Origin: Algoriphagus locisalis | GTDB lineage: Bacteria; Bacteroidota; Bacteroidia; Cytophagales; Cyclobacteriaceae | DNA length: 64,000 nucleotides | Direction of reading: 5' to 3' | Assembly (NCBI RefSeq): GCF_900116615.1 | Contig: NZ_FPBF01000002.1 | Span: 496,001 to 560,000 of the forward strand | Part shown: positions 33,180 through 41,338 of the stretch, piece after piece | How positions within the stretch are numbered: position 1 is the stretch's first letter | Layout of the letters: each line of letters starts with the position of its first letter | Position numbers and translations under genes: made by a program | Notes under the pieces: generated by a model | What the model saw: the letters and a program-made list of their open reading frames with translations, nothing else | Told to the model about the DNA's origin: nothing | Databases searched by the model: none

Positions 33180-33614
33180 TTAGTTGATTTGTTTTAGTGT
33201 TTCAATAGTTATTAACATCTCTTGAAGAATTTGGTTTAGCTCAGCTATATTTAATTCCGAAGCTTCCTTGAATTTCCCATTTAATAGGCTTATTTCTTCC
33301 TGTACTTTCGATTGGAGTGACTTCCCCGGATAAGTCAATTCAACATGTACCGTTCTTTCATCAGCTTCTCCTCTCTGTCTTTTTACAAAATTCATTGCTT
33401 CCAGTTTTTTCAACAATGGAGTCAAAGTACCGGAATCCAGGTATAAGCGCTTCCCGATTTCATTGACCCTCAACCCATCTTCCTCCCAGAGAATACTGAG
33501 AACAAGAAATTGCGGATAGGTCAAATTCAATTCATTCAAGGAATTTTGAATGAATTGAATCATTAACCTTGAACTGGAATATAGAGAGAGTGAAAGCTGA
33601 TGAATTGGAGACAT
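33180..33614 (-). CDS. ohrR: MarR-family regulator, OhrR-like but without cysteine
   Basis: A 144-residue winged-helix protein in the ohr operon. The N-terminus LSLSLYSSSRLM aligns with the OhrR block LCFALYS, in which the cysteine senses peroxide. Here that position is serine (residue 8), and the whole protein contains no cysteine. The DNA-binding part is intact (LRVNEIGKRLYLDSGTLTPL and the wing VKRQRGEADERTVHVELT). It should bind its own promoter, where TTATAC/GTATAA forms an inverted repeat at 33633-33653. How it would sense peroxides is unclear. The upstream in-frame codons up to the next stop contain no cysteine either. Confidence 0.85.
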   Translation of the reverse strand: MSPIHQLSLSLYSSSRLMIQFIQNSLNELNLTYPQFLVLSILWEEDGLRVNEIGKRLYLDSGTLTPLLKKLEAMNFVKRQRGEADERTVHVELTYPGKSLQSKVQEEISLLNGKFKEASELNIAELNQILQEMLITIETLKQIN

Positions 33615-33632
33615 TAGTTTATACTTTAGGTT

Positions 33633-33653
33633 TTATACAATTTAACCGTATAA
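33633..33653 (-). promoter_or_regulatory. Putative operator of the ohr operon
   Basis: TTATAC (33633-33638) and GTATAA (33648-33653) are perfect inverted arms with a 9-base centre, and TACAATT resembles the OhrR half site. It lies 19 bases before the regulator start. Confidence 0.45.
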
Positions 33654-33766
33654 TCTTAAAAGTGGAAACTTTTCATGATGAGATAATTGATATCCACCGG
33701 AATCTAGTGTAGAAGAAGAAACTCTTTTGGGAAATTTTTACTTTTGATTCACAGAAGCCCATCTTT

Positions 33767-34699
33767 ATGACGATACAACAACTGGAATACCTAATAGCTG
33801 TAGATAAGCACAGACATTTTGGCCACGCCGCAGAAAGCTGTTTCGTGACTCAACCTACCTTGAGTGCGCAGCTCAGCAAGCTAGAGCGAGACTTAGGGGT
33901 AATCCTTTTTGATCGGAGTAAAATGCCAGTGATCCCAACTGAAATGGGCGTACATATAATCAAACAAGCCAAGAAGGTCGTTTCGGAGAGTAAGGGAATT
34001 TTTGAATTAGTAGCCGATATGAAAGGTGATATTTCAGGCGTGATTAAGCTGGGAATTATCCCTACGCTTGCCCCCTATTTGTTGCATCTTTTTATCCGGA
34101 ATTTCCTCGAAAAATACCCGCATGTAAAGCTAGAAGTGCAGGAAATGGTAACGGAGGATGTGGTGAAAAAGCTGAAGAACGATGAGTTAGATCTTGGTAT
34201 TATAGTTACTCCTTTGGATGAGGCTGGAATCGTGGAAAAGCCGATGTTTTATGAAAAGTTTTTTGCGTATCTATCCAAGGATCATCCCCTACTCGATGAG
34301 TCTTTTTTCCAGCCTGAAAAAGTAATAAAGGAAGATTTCTGGGTGTTACAGCAAGGACATTGCTTTAGGGATCAGGTATTAAATCTTTGTGACCAAAGCT
34401 TGAGCGGACCTAAGAATTTCCACTATGAAAGTGGCTCGCTGGAAGGCTTGAAAAATATGGTGAACCGATACAAAGGAGTAACGCTTTTACCTGAATTAGC
34501 TACTTTGGAACTTTCCGAAGAAGAAAAATCGCGGCTTAGGCCATTTGACGGTGTATCTCCTACCCGGGAAGTAAGTATAATACTCAATCGAAGTTTTCTT
34601 AAACAAAAATTAGTAGAGCTCCTTTACAAAGAAATCACTGACTCCATCCCGAAGCATATGACGTCCAAGGCACATGGAAAAATCGTCAGGTTTAAATAA
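33767..34699 (+). CDS. oxyR: LysR-family hydrogen peroxide sensor OxyR
   Basis: This 310-residue regulator has an N-terminal helix-turn-helix (MTIQQLEYLIAVDKHRHFGHAAESCFVTQPTLSAQL) given here only by its ends: it runs from residue 1 to about 60. The regulatory domain has the OxyR redox pair in QGHCFRDQVLNLC, which falls at C199 and C208, the same numbers as in E. coli. Oxidation to a disulfide activates transcription of peroxide-defence genes. It is divergent from ohrR-ohr, with about 150 bases between. Confidence 0.94.
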   Translation: MTIQQLEYLIAVDKHRHFGHAAESCFVTQPTLSAQLSKLERDLGVILFDRSKMPVIPTEMGVHIIKQAKKVVSESKGIFELVADMKGDISGVIKLGIIPTLAPYLLHLFIRNFLEKYPHVKLEVQEMVTEDVVKKLKNDELDLGIIVTPLDEAGIVEKPMFYEKFFAYLSKDHPLLDESFFQPEKVIKEDFWVLQQGHCFRDQVLNLCDQSLSGPKNFHYESGSLEGLKNMVNRYKGVTLLPELATLELSEEEKSRLRPFDGVSPTREVSIILNRSFLKQKLVELLYKEITDSIPKHMTSKAHGKIVRFK

Positions 34700-34701
34700 G
34701 C

Positions 34702-35160
34702 TTACTGTTTGGTAAGAATGTAATGATCTGCCAGGTCTCCAGTGATCATATTGCCCTCCATATCGAGTTGCCAAAGCTTATTCTCTCCAACTTTATATTG
34801 CGTTGGCCCATTGCTGACTTTTTCTAGCGTGATGATAGATCCGGTTTCATCCCAGGTAAAATTCCCCATATCATCTTCCTCTAGCGCATCATTTCGCCCA
34901 AAGTAATGTGTTGACAACACATAAGTTAGATCTTTATTGAGTGTCAGAACTGTTTCAATTCCCTCACAGCTCGCGCAGGGTACGGTACCTTTATAGGTGC
35001 CATTCCAATCAAGAGAAGTAGCGGAATTGTCTGATGTATAAACGATGGGTTCCTCTAGGACAAGCTCTTCCTCGACTTCTGTTTTCTGTTCAGGTTTGGA
35101 GCAGGAAATAAGGATAGCAGATAAAGCAAATAGACCTATTACGATACGGATTCTGTTCAT
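34702..35160 (-). CDS. NlpE-like lipoprotein (copper resistance protein NlpE N-terminal domain)
   Basis: The ATG at 35160 (MNRIRIVIGLFALSAILISC) is chosen because it opens a normal lipoprotein signal. An ATG 33 bases earlier would add a non-signal extension. The mature part of about 130 residues has the NlpE N-domain pattern WNGTYKGTVPCASCEGIETV, including the C-x2-C pair, followed by strands and a final ITGDLADHYILTK. NlpE proteins are outer-membrane lipoproteins that link envelope stress and copper response. A signalling partner is not visible here. The gene converges on oxyR with two bases between stops. Confidence 0.88.
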   Translation of the reverse strand: MNRIRIVIGLFALSAILISCSKPEQKTEVEEELVLEEPIVYTSDNSATSLDWNGTYKGTVPCASCEGIETVLTLNKDLTYVLSTHYFGRNDALEEDDMGNFTWDETGSIITLEKVSNGPTQYKVGENKLWQLDMEGNMITGDLADHYILTKQ

Positions 35161-35278
35161 GAAAATGATAGTCTGATTAGCCTGAAACATCAAGAATTAA
35201 ACCGAAACTAATATTTTGAATAAATTTTAGAGCTTTTTTTGAAAAAAGCAGAAATGAAATCTCATGCTATTTAATCAC

Positions 35279-35304
35279 AAAAAGAGGACTAAAGCCCTCT
35301 TTTT
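35279..35304 (-). terminator. Hairpin terminator downstream of the TonB-C-like gene
   Basis: AAAAAGAGG (35279-35287) pairs with CCTCTTTTT (35296-35304) around an 8-base loop. The A-run on the left serves as a T-run for the leftward transcript. Confidence 0.8.
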
Positions 35305-35326
35305 CCGCCTTCAAATGCTAACTAAT

Positions 35327-35938
35327 CTAAAGTGATTTTGGCCCCTGGGACAGGTAACCTACAATCACAACTTCAGTTAACATTCTATTCTCTAAAAATT
35401 CAGCTTGATTCAAATCCATCTCCGCGCGAAGGTTCAGACCTTCATTACTCAGAATTTCCGCTCTATTCTTATATAGTTTTGGAGAAAAGGGGTTTTCTGC
35501 CAAAGCTTGGCTCACTGCGTCTAAGGGTGAAACCTCAGCCTTTTTCTGAAATGATGTCAAAAAAGGATTTGGCGGAAAACCAGCGCCTTTGGATAATTTG
35601 AAATCAAAGCTCATTAAATATTCTTCACCGTAAGTTTTTCCTTCCAAGTAAGATGGATCCCAGTTTTCTCTCAGCAAGTTAAGCGTCCTTGATACTTCCT
35701 CCTCAAATGCCAAATCACCCGATAAAATCTCATAATCTCCTGTCATAATGCCTCGGGAATCCATAGCGATAGAAACTACCACCAGGCCTTCAGTTTCAGT
35801 TTGACGCAATTCTGTAGGATATTTTAAATTCTTTGAGAGCAGCTGATTCATCTCTTTACGAGAATCCGAAGTCTGAGCAAATGTGCTAGTTATGCTGAAG
35901 AGGAATAAAAGCAAAAACAATCCAGGTAACTTTTTCAT
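35327..35938 (-). CDS. Secreted protein with a TonB C-terminal-like domain
   Basis: A 203-residue exported protein (signal MKKLPGLFLLLFLFSITSTFA). Residues 30-115 resemble a TonB C-terminal domain (KYPTELRQTETEGLVVVSIA, then GIMTGDYEILSG and FEEEVSRTLNLL). No transmembrane anchor or proline-rich spacer is present, so it is not a canonical TonB. The C-terminal part has a short helical stretch (NPFSPKLYKNRAEILSNEG) and ends in LTEVVIVGYLSQ, reminiscent of the EVVVVGYG element near the plug of SusC-like receptors. Its function is unknown, possibly in outer-membrane transport. It is monocistronic, with a terminator 23 bases downstream. Confidence 0.75.
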   Translation of the reverse strand: MKKLPGLFLLLFLFSITSTFAQTSDSRKEMNQLLSKNLKYPTELRQTETEGLVVVSIAMDSRGIMTGDYEILSGDLAFEEEVSRTLNLLRENWDPSYLEGKTYGEEYLMSFDFKLSKGAGFPPNPFLTSFQKKAEVSPLDAVSQALAENPFSPKLYKNRAEILSNEGLNLRAEMDLNQAEFLENRMLTEVVIVGYLSQGPKSL

Positions 35939-36042
35939 GATGAATTTAGGTTAAAGGGTTAAAGTTGAAGAATACAACTTACTGACTGTAAACGGTCTAG
36001 GCATAAAAATGTTCCAACAACTTAGTTATCAAACAGGAATAC

Positions 36043-36411
36043 TCACTTAAACACCCCAAAATGCCAAAGAATACCGGCAGGATCGTGAAGAAAAAATTCA
36101 TTGCCCCAATCCTTCTTTACGATTTTGCTCAGTTTAGTCCCGGGAAACTTATCGGGCAAGCCTAAAACTTTAATAGCTTCCCAATACGACTCAAGATCCT
36201 CTTCTATTTCCAGGAAAATCATGGTGTTTTCACACCAAGGCTTTGAATAGTAATCTTGCAAATAAAAGGCTAGCGTATCTGTGACTCTAACTAGTGACAT
36301 CTTAGGATCAAGAGGTTTTACTTCAAAACCCAATACCTGATAGAAACGAATACTTTCCTGGTAATTTTTGGAACCTATAAAAGTACGGATAGATTTAGCT
36401 GGATGAATCAT
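36043..36411 (-). CDS. VOC family protein (glyoxalase/bleomycin resistance-like)
   Basis: A 122-residue vicinal-oxygen-chelate fold protein with two beta-alpha-beta-beta-beta modules: SIRTFIGSKNYQESIRFYQ at the start and NTMIFLEIEEDLESYWEAI in the second half. It ends in the typical GNEFFLHDPAGILWHFG, where a metal-ligand Glu or His would lie. Substrate unknown. It overlaps the upstream DUF1569 gene by four bases (ATGA-type junction), so the two are co-transcribed. Confidence 0.88.
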   Translation of the reverse strand: MIHPAKSIRTFIGSKNYQESIRFYQVLGFEVKPLDPKMSLVRVTDTLAFYLQDYYSKPWCENTMIFLEIEEDLESYWEAIKVLGLPDKFPGTKLSKIVKKDWGNEFFLHDPAGILWHFGVFK

Positions 36412-36860
36412 ACGCCGAATTGTGTTAAATGGTGATCAAGATGCTTATAGAAAAGACTATTCCATTCCTCAGCAGTTAGGGGGCCAAAGGATAATGATTC
36501 CTTGCCTTCAAAATAAGGAATACCCAAATCTCTGGTTTTCTCTAAAAAGCCAATCAGTCGATCTTTTTCAGTCTCAAAGTCTCTGCGCTCGGCAATAATA
36601 AAAGCAGGTGCAGTTCTGGCATTTCTCGGGTAGGGCTTTTCATTTACAACACCCTTTTTCACAAAGGTTTTCAATAAGAAACGCATAAAGGCATTTGGCT
36701 TGGGGTGCATGTCAGTATATGCCATCTCATAGGCCACACAGCAATGGGCCATCATTTGATCTACACGCATAATTCCCCATCGAGGCGTAGTCTCTGGAGT
36801 CAGCTCATTTATCCTTTCGATCAATTCTTGGACTATCTGAGGATGAAAAATATTCTTCAT
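36408..36860 (-). CDS. DUF1569 (DinB-like) family protein
   Basis: This 150-residue helical protein matches DUF1569, a DinB-related four-helix fold. The family blocks are TPRWGIMRVDQMMAHCCVAYEM near 25-45 and EWNSLFYKHLDHHLTQFGV at the end. Histidines at about 35 and 142-143 are arranged as in DinB-like metal sites. No enzymatic role is known. It is translated together with the VOC gene that overlaps its stop. Confidence 0.85.
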   Translation of the reverse strand: MKNIFHPQIVQELIERINELTPETTPRWGIMRVDQMMAHCCVAYEMAYTDMHPKPNAFMRFLLKTFVKKGVVNEKPYPRNARTAPAFIIAERRDFETEKDRLIGFLEKTRDLGIPYFEGKESLSFGPLTAEEWNSLFYKHLDHHLTQFGV

Positions 36861-37005
36861 GGCTTAGCTTCAGCTGGTTGAATAATCAAGATAAGCAAAT
36901 GAAGCCAAAAACGAATTTTCACAGAGTCAGAAATTTATTTTAGCCAAATATCACTGGAAACAACATAATCAAATCCCTAATTATCAATACCTTAAAATTA
37001 TTATG

Positions 37006-37033
37006 GTTTATATTATAAACTTATTTACATTTG
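37006..37033 (+). promoter_or_regulatory. Promoter with a perfect 15-bp palindromic operator (site 1)
   Basis: GTTTATA-T-TATAAAC (37006-37020) is a perfect palindrome. Five bases later TACATTTG (37026-37033) matches TAnnTTTG. The element sits inside an upstream in-frame extension of the next ORF, which supports the start at 37063. The same palindrome is found at 37930-37944. Confidence 0.7.
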
Positions 37034-37062
37034 AATCGTTGAATCAGGAAAAGCACAAAATC

Positions 37063-37638
37063 ATGGAAAAAGAATTAACAAGTTCGGAGTCCTTAGCGAT
37101 CATCACAGATATGATTGCAAAGGTGAAAAAAGAAGCTGCGGGAGATGGAAGCTTTCATCTTCTACTTTGGGGATGGGTAATTGCCCTATGCAATCTCGGC
37201 CATTATACACTTGAGAAAGTCGGGTATGAACACCCTTATTACATATGGATTACAGTCATCCCAGCATCCTTCATTAGCTTCTACTGGAGCTATCAAAAAA
37301 GAAATAAAGCCAACTTCAGAACACACTTAGATCTGATCTTAAATCAAATCTGGATAGGGATTTTTATAGCCATCCTTATTGTCCTCGGGTTTATGCCTAT
37401 CCTAAGATTCAATCACAATCCAGTCATTTTGTTATTGGCAGCGGTGGGTATGTTTGCTACGGGAAGCATTATTAAGGTTTCAATAGTGAAGGTTGGCGGA
37501 TTGCTATTGGCGATTGCAGCTATTATAGCATTCCTCGTTTCGGTATCAGATCAGTACTTGGTTGCTGGCATTGCCATGGTTTTGGGATATCTTGTGCCTG
37601 GTTATTACTTAAAAAACACTTATCGTGAGCGCGTTTAA
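37063..37638 (+). CDS. Membrane protein of about six helices, unknown function
   Basis: The ATG at 37063 (MEKELTSSESLAIITDMI) is preferred over one at 37003, because a consensus promoter lies between them. The 191-residue product has a cytoplasmic-looking N-terminal 30 residues, then hydrophobic helices separated by short loops (such as FHLLLWGWVIALCNLG, FIAILIVLGFMPIL and VILLLAAVGMFATGSII). I do not recognise a named family. The gene overlaps the downstream winged-helix regulator by 14 bases. Such membrane-protein/regulator pairs are common in Bacteroidota, and the regulator may respond through this protein. Confidence 0.75.
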   Translation: MEKELTSSESLAIITDMIAKVKKEAAGDGSFHLLLWGWVIALCNLGHYTLEKVGYEHPYYIWITVIPASFISFYWSYQKRNKANFRTHLDLILNQIWIGIFIAILIVLGFMPILRFNHNPVILLLAAVGMFATGSIIKVSIVKVGGLLLAIAAIIAFLVSVSDQYLVAGIAMVLGYLVPGYYLKNTYRERV

Positions 37639-37912
37639 GCCTTTAGACCCTCTTTTACATTCTCAATTACGTTTGGCTGTCATGTCACTATTGATTAGCG
37701 TAGAGTCTGCTGAATTCACATTTCTCAAAGAGAAAACTGAGTCCACTGCTGGAAATCTAAGCGTGCAGTTAGATAAACTAGACAAAGCTGAGTACATCAG
37801 TATTTCAAAGTCATTCAAAGGAAGGCGTCCGCTTACTACCTGCTCCATAACTCAAAAGGGAATCAAGGCTTTTGAGAGCTATGTGGAAAATCTTAAAAAT
37901 TACATCACTTAA
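37625..37912 (+). CDS. Winged-helix transcriptional regulator (HTH_34/MarR-like)
   Basis: A 95-residue protein that consists almost only of a winged helix: LLHSQLRLAVMSLLISVESA, FLKEKTESTAGNLSVQLDKL as recognition region, and a basic wing ISKSFKGRRPLTTCSITQKG. It begins with GTG inside the preceding membrane-protein gene (14-base overlap), so the two are translationally coupled. The 15-bp palindrome GTTTATAnnATAAAC lies before this operon and before the next gene. It is the obvious candidate operator, which would make this protein an autoregulator that also controls 37959-38471. Confidence 0.85.
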   Translation: MSAFKPLDPLLHSQLRLAVMSLLISVESAEFTFLKEKTESTAGNLSVQLDKLDKAEYISISKSFKGRRPLTTCSITQKGIKAFESYVENLKNYIT

Positions 37913-37929
37913 AAAAATTTGATTCTTTA

Positions 37930-37944
37930 GTTTATACCATAAAC
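37930..37944 (+). promoter_or_regulatory. Palindromic operator (site 2)
   Basis: GTTTAT-ACC-ATAAAC matches site 1 at 37006-37020 in 13 of 15 positions. It is followed, at the same distance, by TTTACAT, as in site 1. It lies 15 bases before the ATG at 37959. Confidence 0.65.
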
Positions 37945-37958
37945 CAATTTACATAATT

Positions 37959-38471
37959 ATGAAAAAGCTATTAGTATTAGTATTCCTTTTTGTTCAGGTA
38001 ATATTCAAGGCAGGAGCCCAAAATTACGAAACCGACACTAAGGCAAAGCAAGAGGTAATAAAACTGAACTTTCTCACAGGAAAATGGAAAGGAACAGGCT
38101 GGATGATGGGTCAGGACATGAACAAACACACATTTGATCAAACTGAAAATGTACAGTTCAAACTAGACTCCACCGCAATTTTAGTAGAAGGAAAAGGGGT
38201 ATCAAATGGAAAAACCGTTCAGGAAGCAATGGCAATCATCACATCCCAAAATGAAAGTAATCAATATGATTTTCAATCTTTTCTTCCTTCGGGGCAAAAG
38301 GGCACTTTCAAATCGGAGTTAATTAATGGAGCATATTATTGGTATCCCACGGATTTTATCCGCTATATCATGCGCGTCAATGAAAAAGGTCAATGGTTTG
38401 AAATCGGAGAAATCAACAAAGCAGGAACCTGGTACCAATTCTTTGAGATGACTCTGGAAAAGATAAACTAA
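37959..38471 (+). CDS. Secreted beta-barrel-like protein (DUF1579/lipocalin-like)
   Basis: This 170-residue exported protein has a signal peptide (MKKLLVLVFLFVQVIFKAGA). A core begins LNFLTGKWKGTGWMM and ends GTWYQFFEMTLEKI, which resembles the DUF1579/nitrobindin-like small barrels that measure one ligand pocket. No haem-binding histidine is obvious. It carries its own copy of the palindromic operator and ends at a bidirectional terminator, so it is probably a separate transcript under the same regulator. Confidence 0.75.
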   Translation: MKKLLVLVFLFVQVIFKAGAQNYETDTKAKQEVIKLNFLTGKWKGTGWMMGQDMNKHTFDQTENVQFKLDSTAILVEGKGVSNGKTVQEAMAIITSQNESNQYDFQSFLPSGQKGTFKSELINGAYYWYPTDFIRYIMRVNEKGQWFEIGEINKAGTWYQFFEMTLEKIN

Positions 38472-38510
38472 ATAAAATAGGCTCAAAATTGATTTTGAGC
38501 CTATTTTATT
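38471..38510. terminator. Bidirectional terminator between convergent genes
   Basis: The stem arms are 38471-38489 and 38492-38510, 19 perfect base pairs with AGGCTCAAAAT at the loop side and A/T-runs on both outer sides. It serves the gene ending at 38471 and the leftward gene ending at 38510, and overlaps both stop codons. Confidence 0.92.
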
Positions 38511-40387
38511 TAATCCAAAATCACTTTTTCCCGCTTAGGGTATTTGACTTCATATTGCAGTTTGAGTTCCTGCTGAGCTCCAGGCTGCAGGGTTATTTCC
38601 CAAGTCACAATTCCAGTCTGAGGGTCTAGTTTTCCTCCTGAGAGGCCTAAAGCTTCTACGCTAATATCAGAATTGACAGAAACTGGTATTTGGTCTTCCA
38701 CGTTGATTGTCACTGCCTGAGACTTATTGTTTTTCACCGTGATTTTATACTCTCGACTCTCAGTAATGTTTGATCCTATCGCCCGCTTTTTGGAGAACTC
38801 GTCATTTTTCTCCCGCTGGATCACAATGCTTCTGTCTCGCCCCATGGATATTTCCAAGGTGTCCTGAAGTGATGAACCGTTCAGTATTGACCTGCCAACA
38901 AATCCATCTTCAAAGTATAAATTACTTTCTCCTTCCAACAAACTGTATTGACTCCAATCGGCAATTTCTGCGATTAAAAACGCATCATTATCAAGTTTAG
39001 GAACCACCGAGTATCTATACGAAGCATCCACTTGGTAATTCTTCAAGTCAACCAGAGTTTTCTCTCCATTCGATTTGATCGAGTAAGGCTCTGAAACTTC
39101 GATTTCGACAGTGGTTTGATTCTCGACCACCGAAGTTTGCAGTGCAGGTGCTTCACTTACTTCCGCCGAACTCATTCCTCTTATTTTTATATTAGACCCA
39201 GTGATAGATTTCTTTTGTTGAGCGCCATAACCGACGACAACTACTTCCTCCAACATATTTGTACTTTCGTCAAGGGAAATATTTATTCTAGATGAATTGA
39301 TCGCTATGTCTCTAGGTTGATATCCTATAAAGGAGGCATTCAGCTGACTCGCTCCAGAAGGTAAGGTCAAGGAATAATTCCCATCAATATCAGTAACAGT
39401 TCCAATCGTGGTACCTCTCACCATTACTGTCGCTCCTGGAATCGCTTCACCATCTGCTGCACTTGTGATTCGGCCAGAAACTGAGCCGAAGTTTTGAGTC
39501 CTGGGATTGAAGGTGGTCAATCTGGCGAAATTCAATTCCCACTTTTCTAAATCAGGAATCTGCCCGCCTTGATTAGGATTACCATTTGAAAATCTGAGTT
39601 TGACATTTTTCCAGTCCACACCGGTATTTTGATATACTTCTGCTTTGTAGGTCAGCGAAAGAGGAGAACTCACATTTTTCACTCGGACATCATATTTTGG
39701 ATACCAGCCTGCATTTGCAACTAGGTAATTGATTTCCAACTTAGCTGTTCCAGCCCGTTCAGCTTTCACCCGTATTCTGATTTCTGAAGTGGATTCATTT
39801 GCCGATTCTTGCATGGCCGCAATCTGATTGCTAAGCTTATTCATCTCATCATTTTCCTTCTGAATATTAGCTTGGATTTTCAATTCCTCAGCCTTTATTT
39901 TCATAAATTCTTCGTCGTAAAAGTCCATTGCTTGCTTTAACTCTGTCAAGCTTGACCCATTTTGCGTCCCTCCAATATTTTTGTTAGCATTCAGCAAACT
40001 GGTTTTTTCTTTCAGCACATCCAGTCGTGCCATTTCTATACTTTGATTTCTCTGGATAGCCAAAATAGAATCCTGAAGCGTTTTTACTTTTTCTCCCACT
40101 TTTTGCTCAGATAAATAATCCAAACGTTTGTTGACTGCCTGGATCGTAAAATCACCCATACCTTTGACCTGAATACTTTTTTCATCCACATAGGGAGAAA
40201 GGCCCTTAATCAAAATGAATGATTCACCGGCTGAAATCTGACCGTTGGAAGTTTCAAAGACTTGGGCTCCTGATAGGAAAACGGTGACTTCTTGGATCTC
40301 TGACTCAAAGGTCGATTCTTTGATTTCTTGGGAGAAACTAAAAAAAGACACAAGACAAAGTGCGAGTAAAAAAGGTAGTTTTTGCAT
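38510..40387 (-). CDS. Mucoidy-inhibitor MuiA/DUF4139 family protein with inserted SusC-like N-terminal module
   Basis: The 625-residue secreted protein has a signal peptide, a DUF4140 domain (about 25-125), and a coiled-coil (about 140-205 with KAEELKIQANIQKENDEMNK). The DUF4139 body follows (from about 210, starting IRVKAERAGTAKLEINYLV). DUF4139 is interrupted at about 298-400 by a carboxypeptidase-regulatory-like domain (GEAIPGATVMVRGT, TDIDGNYSLTLPSG) and a SusC-style signature, LEEVVVVGYGAQQKK. After the insertion DUF4139 resumes and ends QQELKLQYEVKYPKREKVI. Its function is not known beyond the name given to a plasmid-borne homologue. The insertion looks like capture of a TonB-receptor N-terminal module. 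Confidence 0.88.
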   Translation of the reverse strand: MQKLPFLLALCLVSFFSFSQEIKESTFESEIQEVTVFLSGAQVFETSNGQISAGESFILIKGLSPYVDEKSIQVKGMGDFTIQAVNKRLDYLSEQKVGEKVKTLQDSILAIQRNQSIEMARLDVLKEKTSLLNANKNIGGTQNGSSLTELKQAMDFYDEEFMKIKAEELKIQANIQKENDEMNKLSNQIAAMQESANESTSEIRIRVKAERAGTAKLEINYLVANAGWYPKYDVRVKNVSSPLSLTYKAEVYQNTGVDWKNVKLRFSNGNPNQGGQIPDLEKWELNFARLTTFNPRTQNFGSVSGRITSAADGEAIPGATVMVRGTTIGTVTDIDGNYSLTLPSGASQLNASFIGYQPRDIAINSSRINISLDESTNMLEEVVVVGYGAQQKKSITGSNIKIRGMSSAEVSEAPALQTSVVENQTTVEIEVSEPYSIKSNGEKTLVDLKNYQVDASYRYSVVPKLDNDAFLIAEIADWSQYSLLEGESNLYFEDGFVGRSILNGSSLQDTLEISMGRDRSIVIQREKNDEFSKKRAIGSNITESREYKITVKNNKSQAVTINVEDQIPVSVNSDISVEALGLSGGKLDPQTGIVTWEITLQPGAQQELKLQYEVKYPKREKVILD

Positions 40388-40528
40388 GAATTGTGGGTTG
40401 AACTTTTAAGGAAGTAAAAATTTAACGAGAAACGAAATCCCGAGTTCAACTTCACTAAGTTAAGCAATCAAAAAAATCAGTTTCTCTATCCGCTTTCAAC
40501 GAAAAGTAGGTGAGACAATTCAAGTAAA

Positions 40529-40557
40529 AAGCCCGGTTAAACTAGTTAATCGGGCTT
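40529..40557 (-). terminator. Terminator downstream of the PfpI-type gene
   Basis: AAGCCCG (40529-40535) pairs with CGGGCTT (40551-40557), with further TTAA/TTAA pairing inside. An A-run lies on the left, acting as T-run for leftward transcripts. Confidence 0.75.
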
Positions 40558-40565
40558 CTTGCTTA

Positions 40566-41126
40566 TCAAGCAGTTTGTCCAGCGTGTTTTCCTTCCCGGA
40601 ATTCCTCCACCATCTTCTTATTAAAGGCAGGCAAATCTTTCGGACTTCGGGAGGTGACTAGGCCACTATCTACCACCACCTCTTCATCTACCCAATGTGC
40701 ACCTGAATTTTCTAAGTCCTTTCTGACCGATGCAAAGGAAGTCAACGTGCGACCATTTGTAACTTCAGCTTCTATGAGCATCTGCGGGCCATGACAGATG
40801 GCTGCCACTGGCTTGTGGTCTTCGAAAAAGCTCTTGACGAAATTCACTGAGGTCATATCTCTTCTTAACAAATCTGGGTTAATCACTCCTCCTGGAAGCA
40901 ACAAGGCATCAAAGTCAGAGGCACTCACTTGATCCACTCGTGCATCTACTTTGATTGAATCACTCCAATCGCCATTTTTCCAACCTTTTATTTGATCATT
41001 TTCAGGAGATATAATTACTACTTCTGCGCCTTCTTTTTCAAGGGCTCGCTTAGGTTCTGTCAATTCTGATTCTTCAAATCCGTTAGTCGCAAGAATAGCG
41101 ACTCTTACATCTTTTAATAAACTCAT
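40566..41126 (-). CDS. DJ-1/PfpI family protein (type 1 glutamine amidotransferase-like)
   Basis: This 186-residue protein has the PfpI arrangement. VAILATNGFEESELTEPKRA provides the acidic partner residue at the N-terminus, FDALLLPGGVINPD the second strand, and AAICHGPQMLIEA holds the nucleophile Cys-His pair in the nucleophile elbow. Members act as deglycases or in general stress. The exact activity is not predictable. It is a single leftward gene closed by the hairpin at 40529-40557. Confidence 0.92.
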   Translation of the reverse strand: MSLLKDVRVAILATNGFEESELTEPKRALEKEGAEVVIISPENDQIKGWKNGDWSDSIKVDARVDQVSASDFDALLLPGGVINPDLLRRDMTSVNFVKSFFEDHKPVAAICHGPQMLIEAEVTNGRTLTSFASVRKDLENSGAHWVDEEVVVDSGLVTSRSPKDLPAFNKKMVEEFREGKHAGQTA

Positions 41127-41338
41127 GATTTTAGTGGTTTAGTTGGCAAATACTTTCATATGGAGAAAGTAGCTTCTGTTTGGAAGCATTTATAAATTCA
41201 CCAAGACTGTTCCAAAAAAAGAATCCCGCCTGAGTGTAAGATAGGCGGGATTGTGGTTTTTAAATGATTGGACTTATTCCACGATTTGAGAAACTTAAGC
41301 AAATATTCGGGAAGAGCTTAAAGTGGTGATTCAACTCA

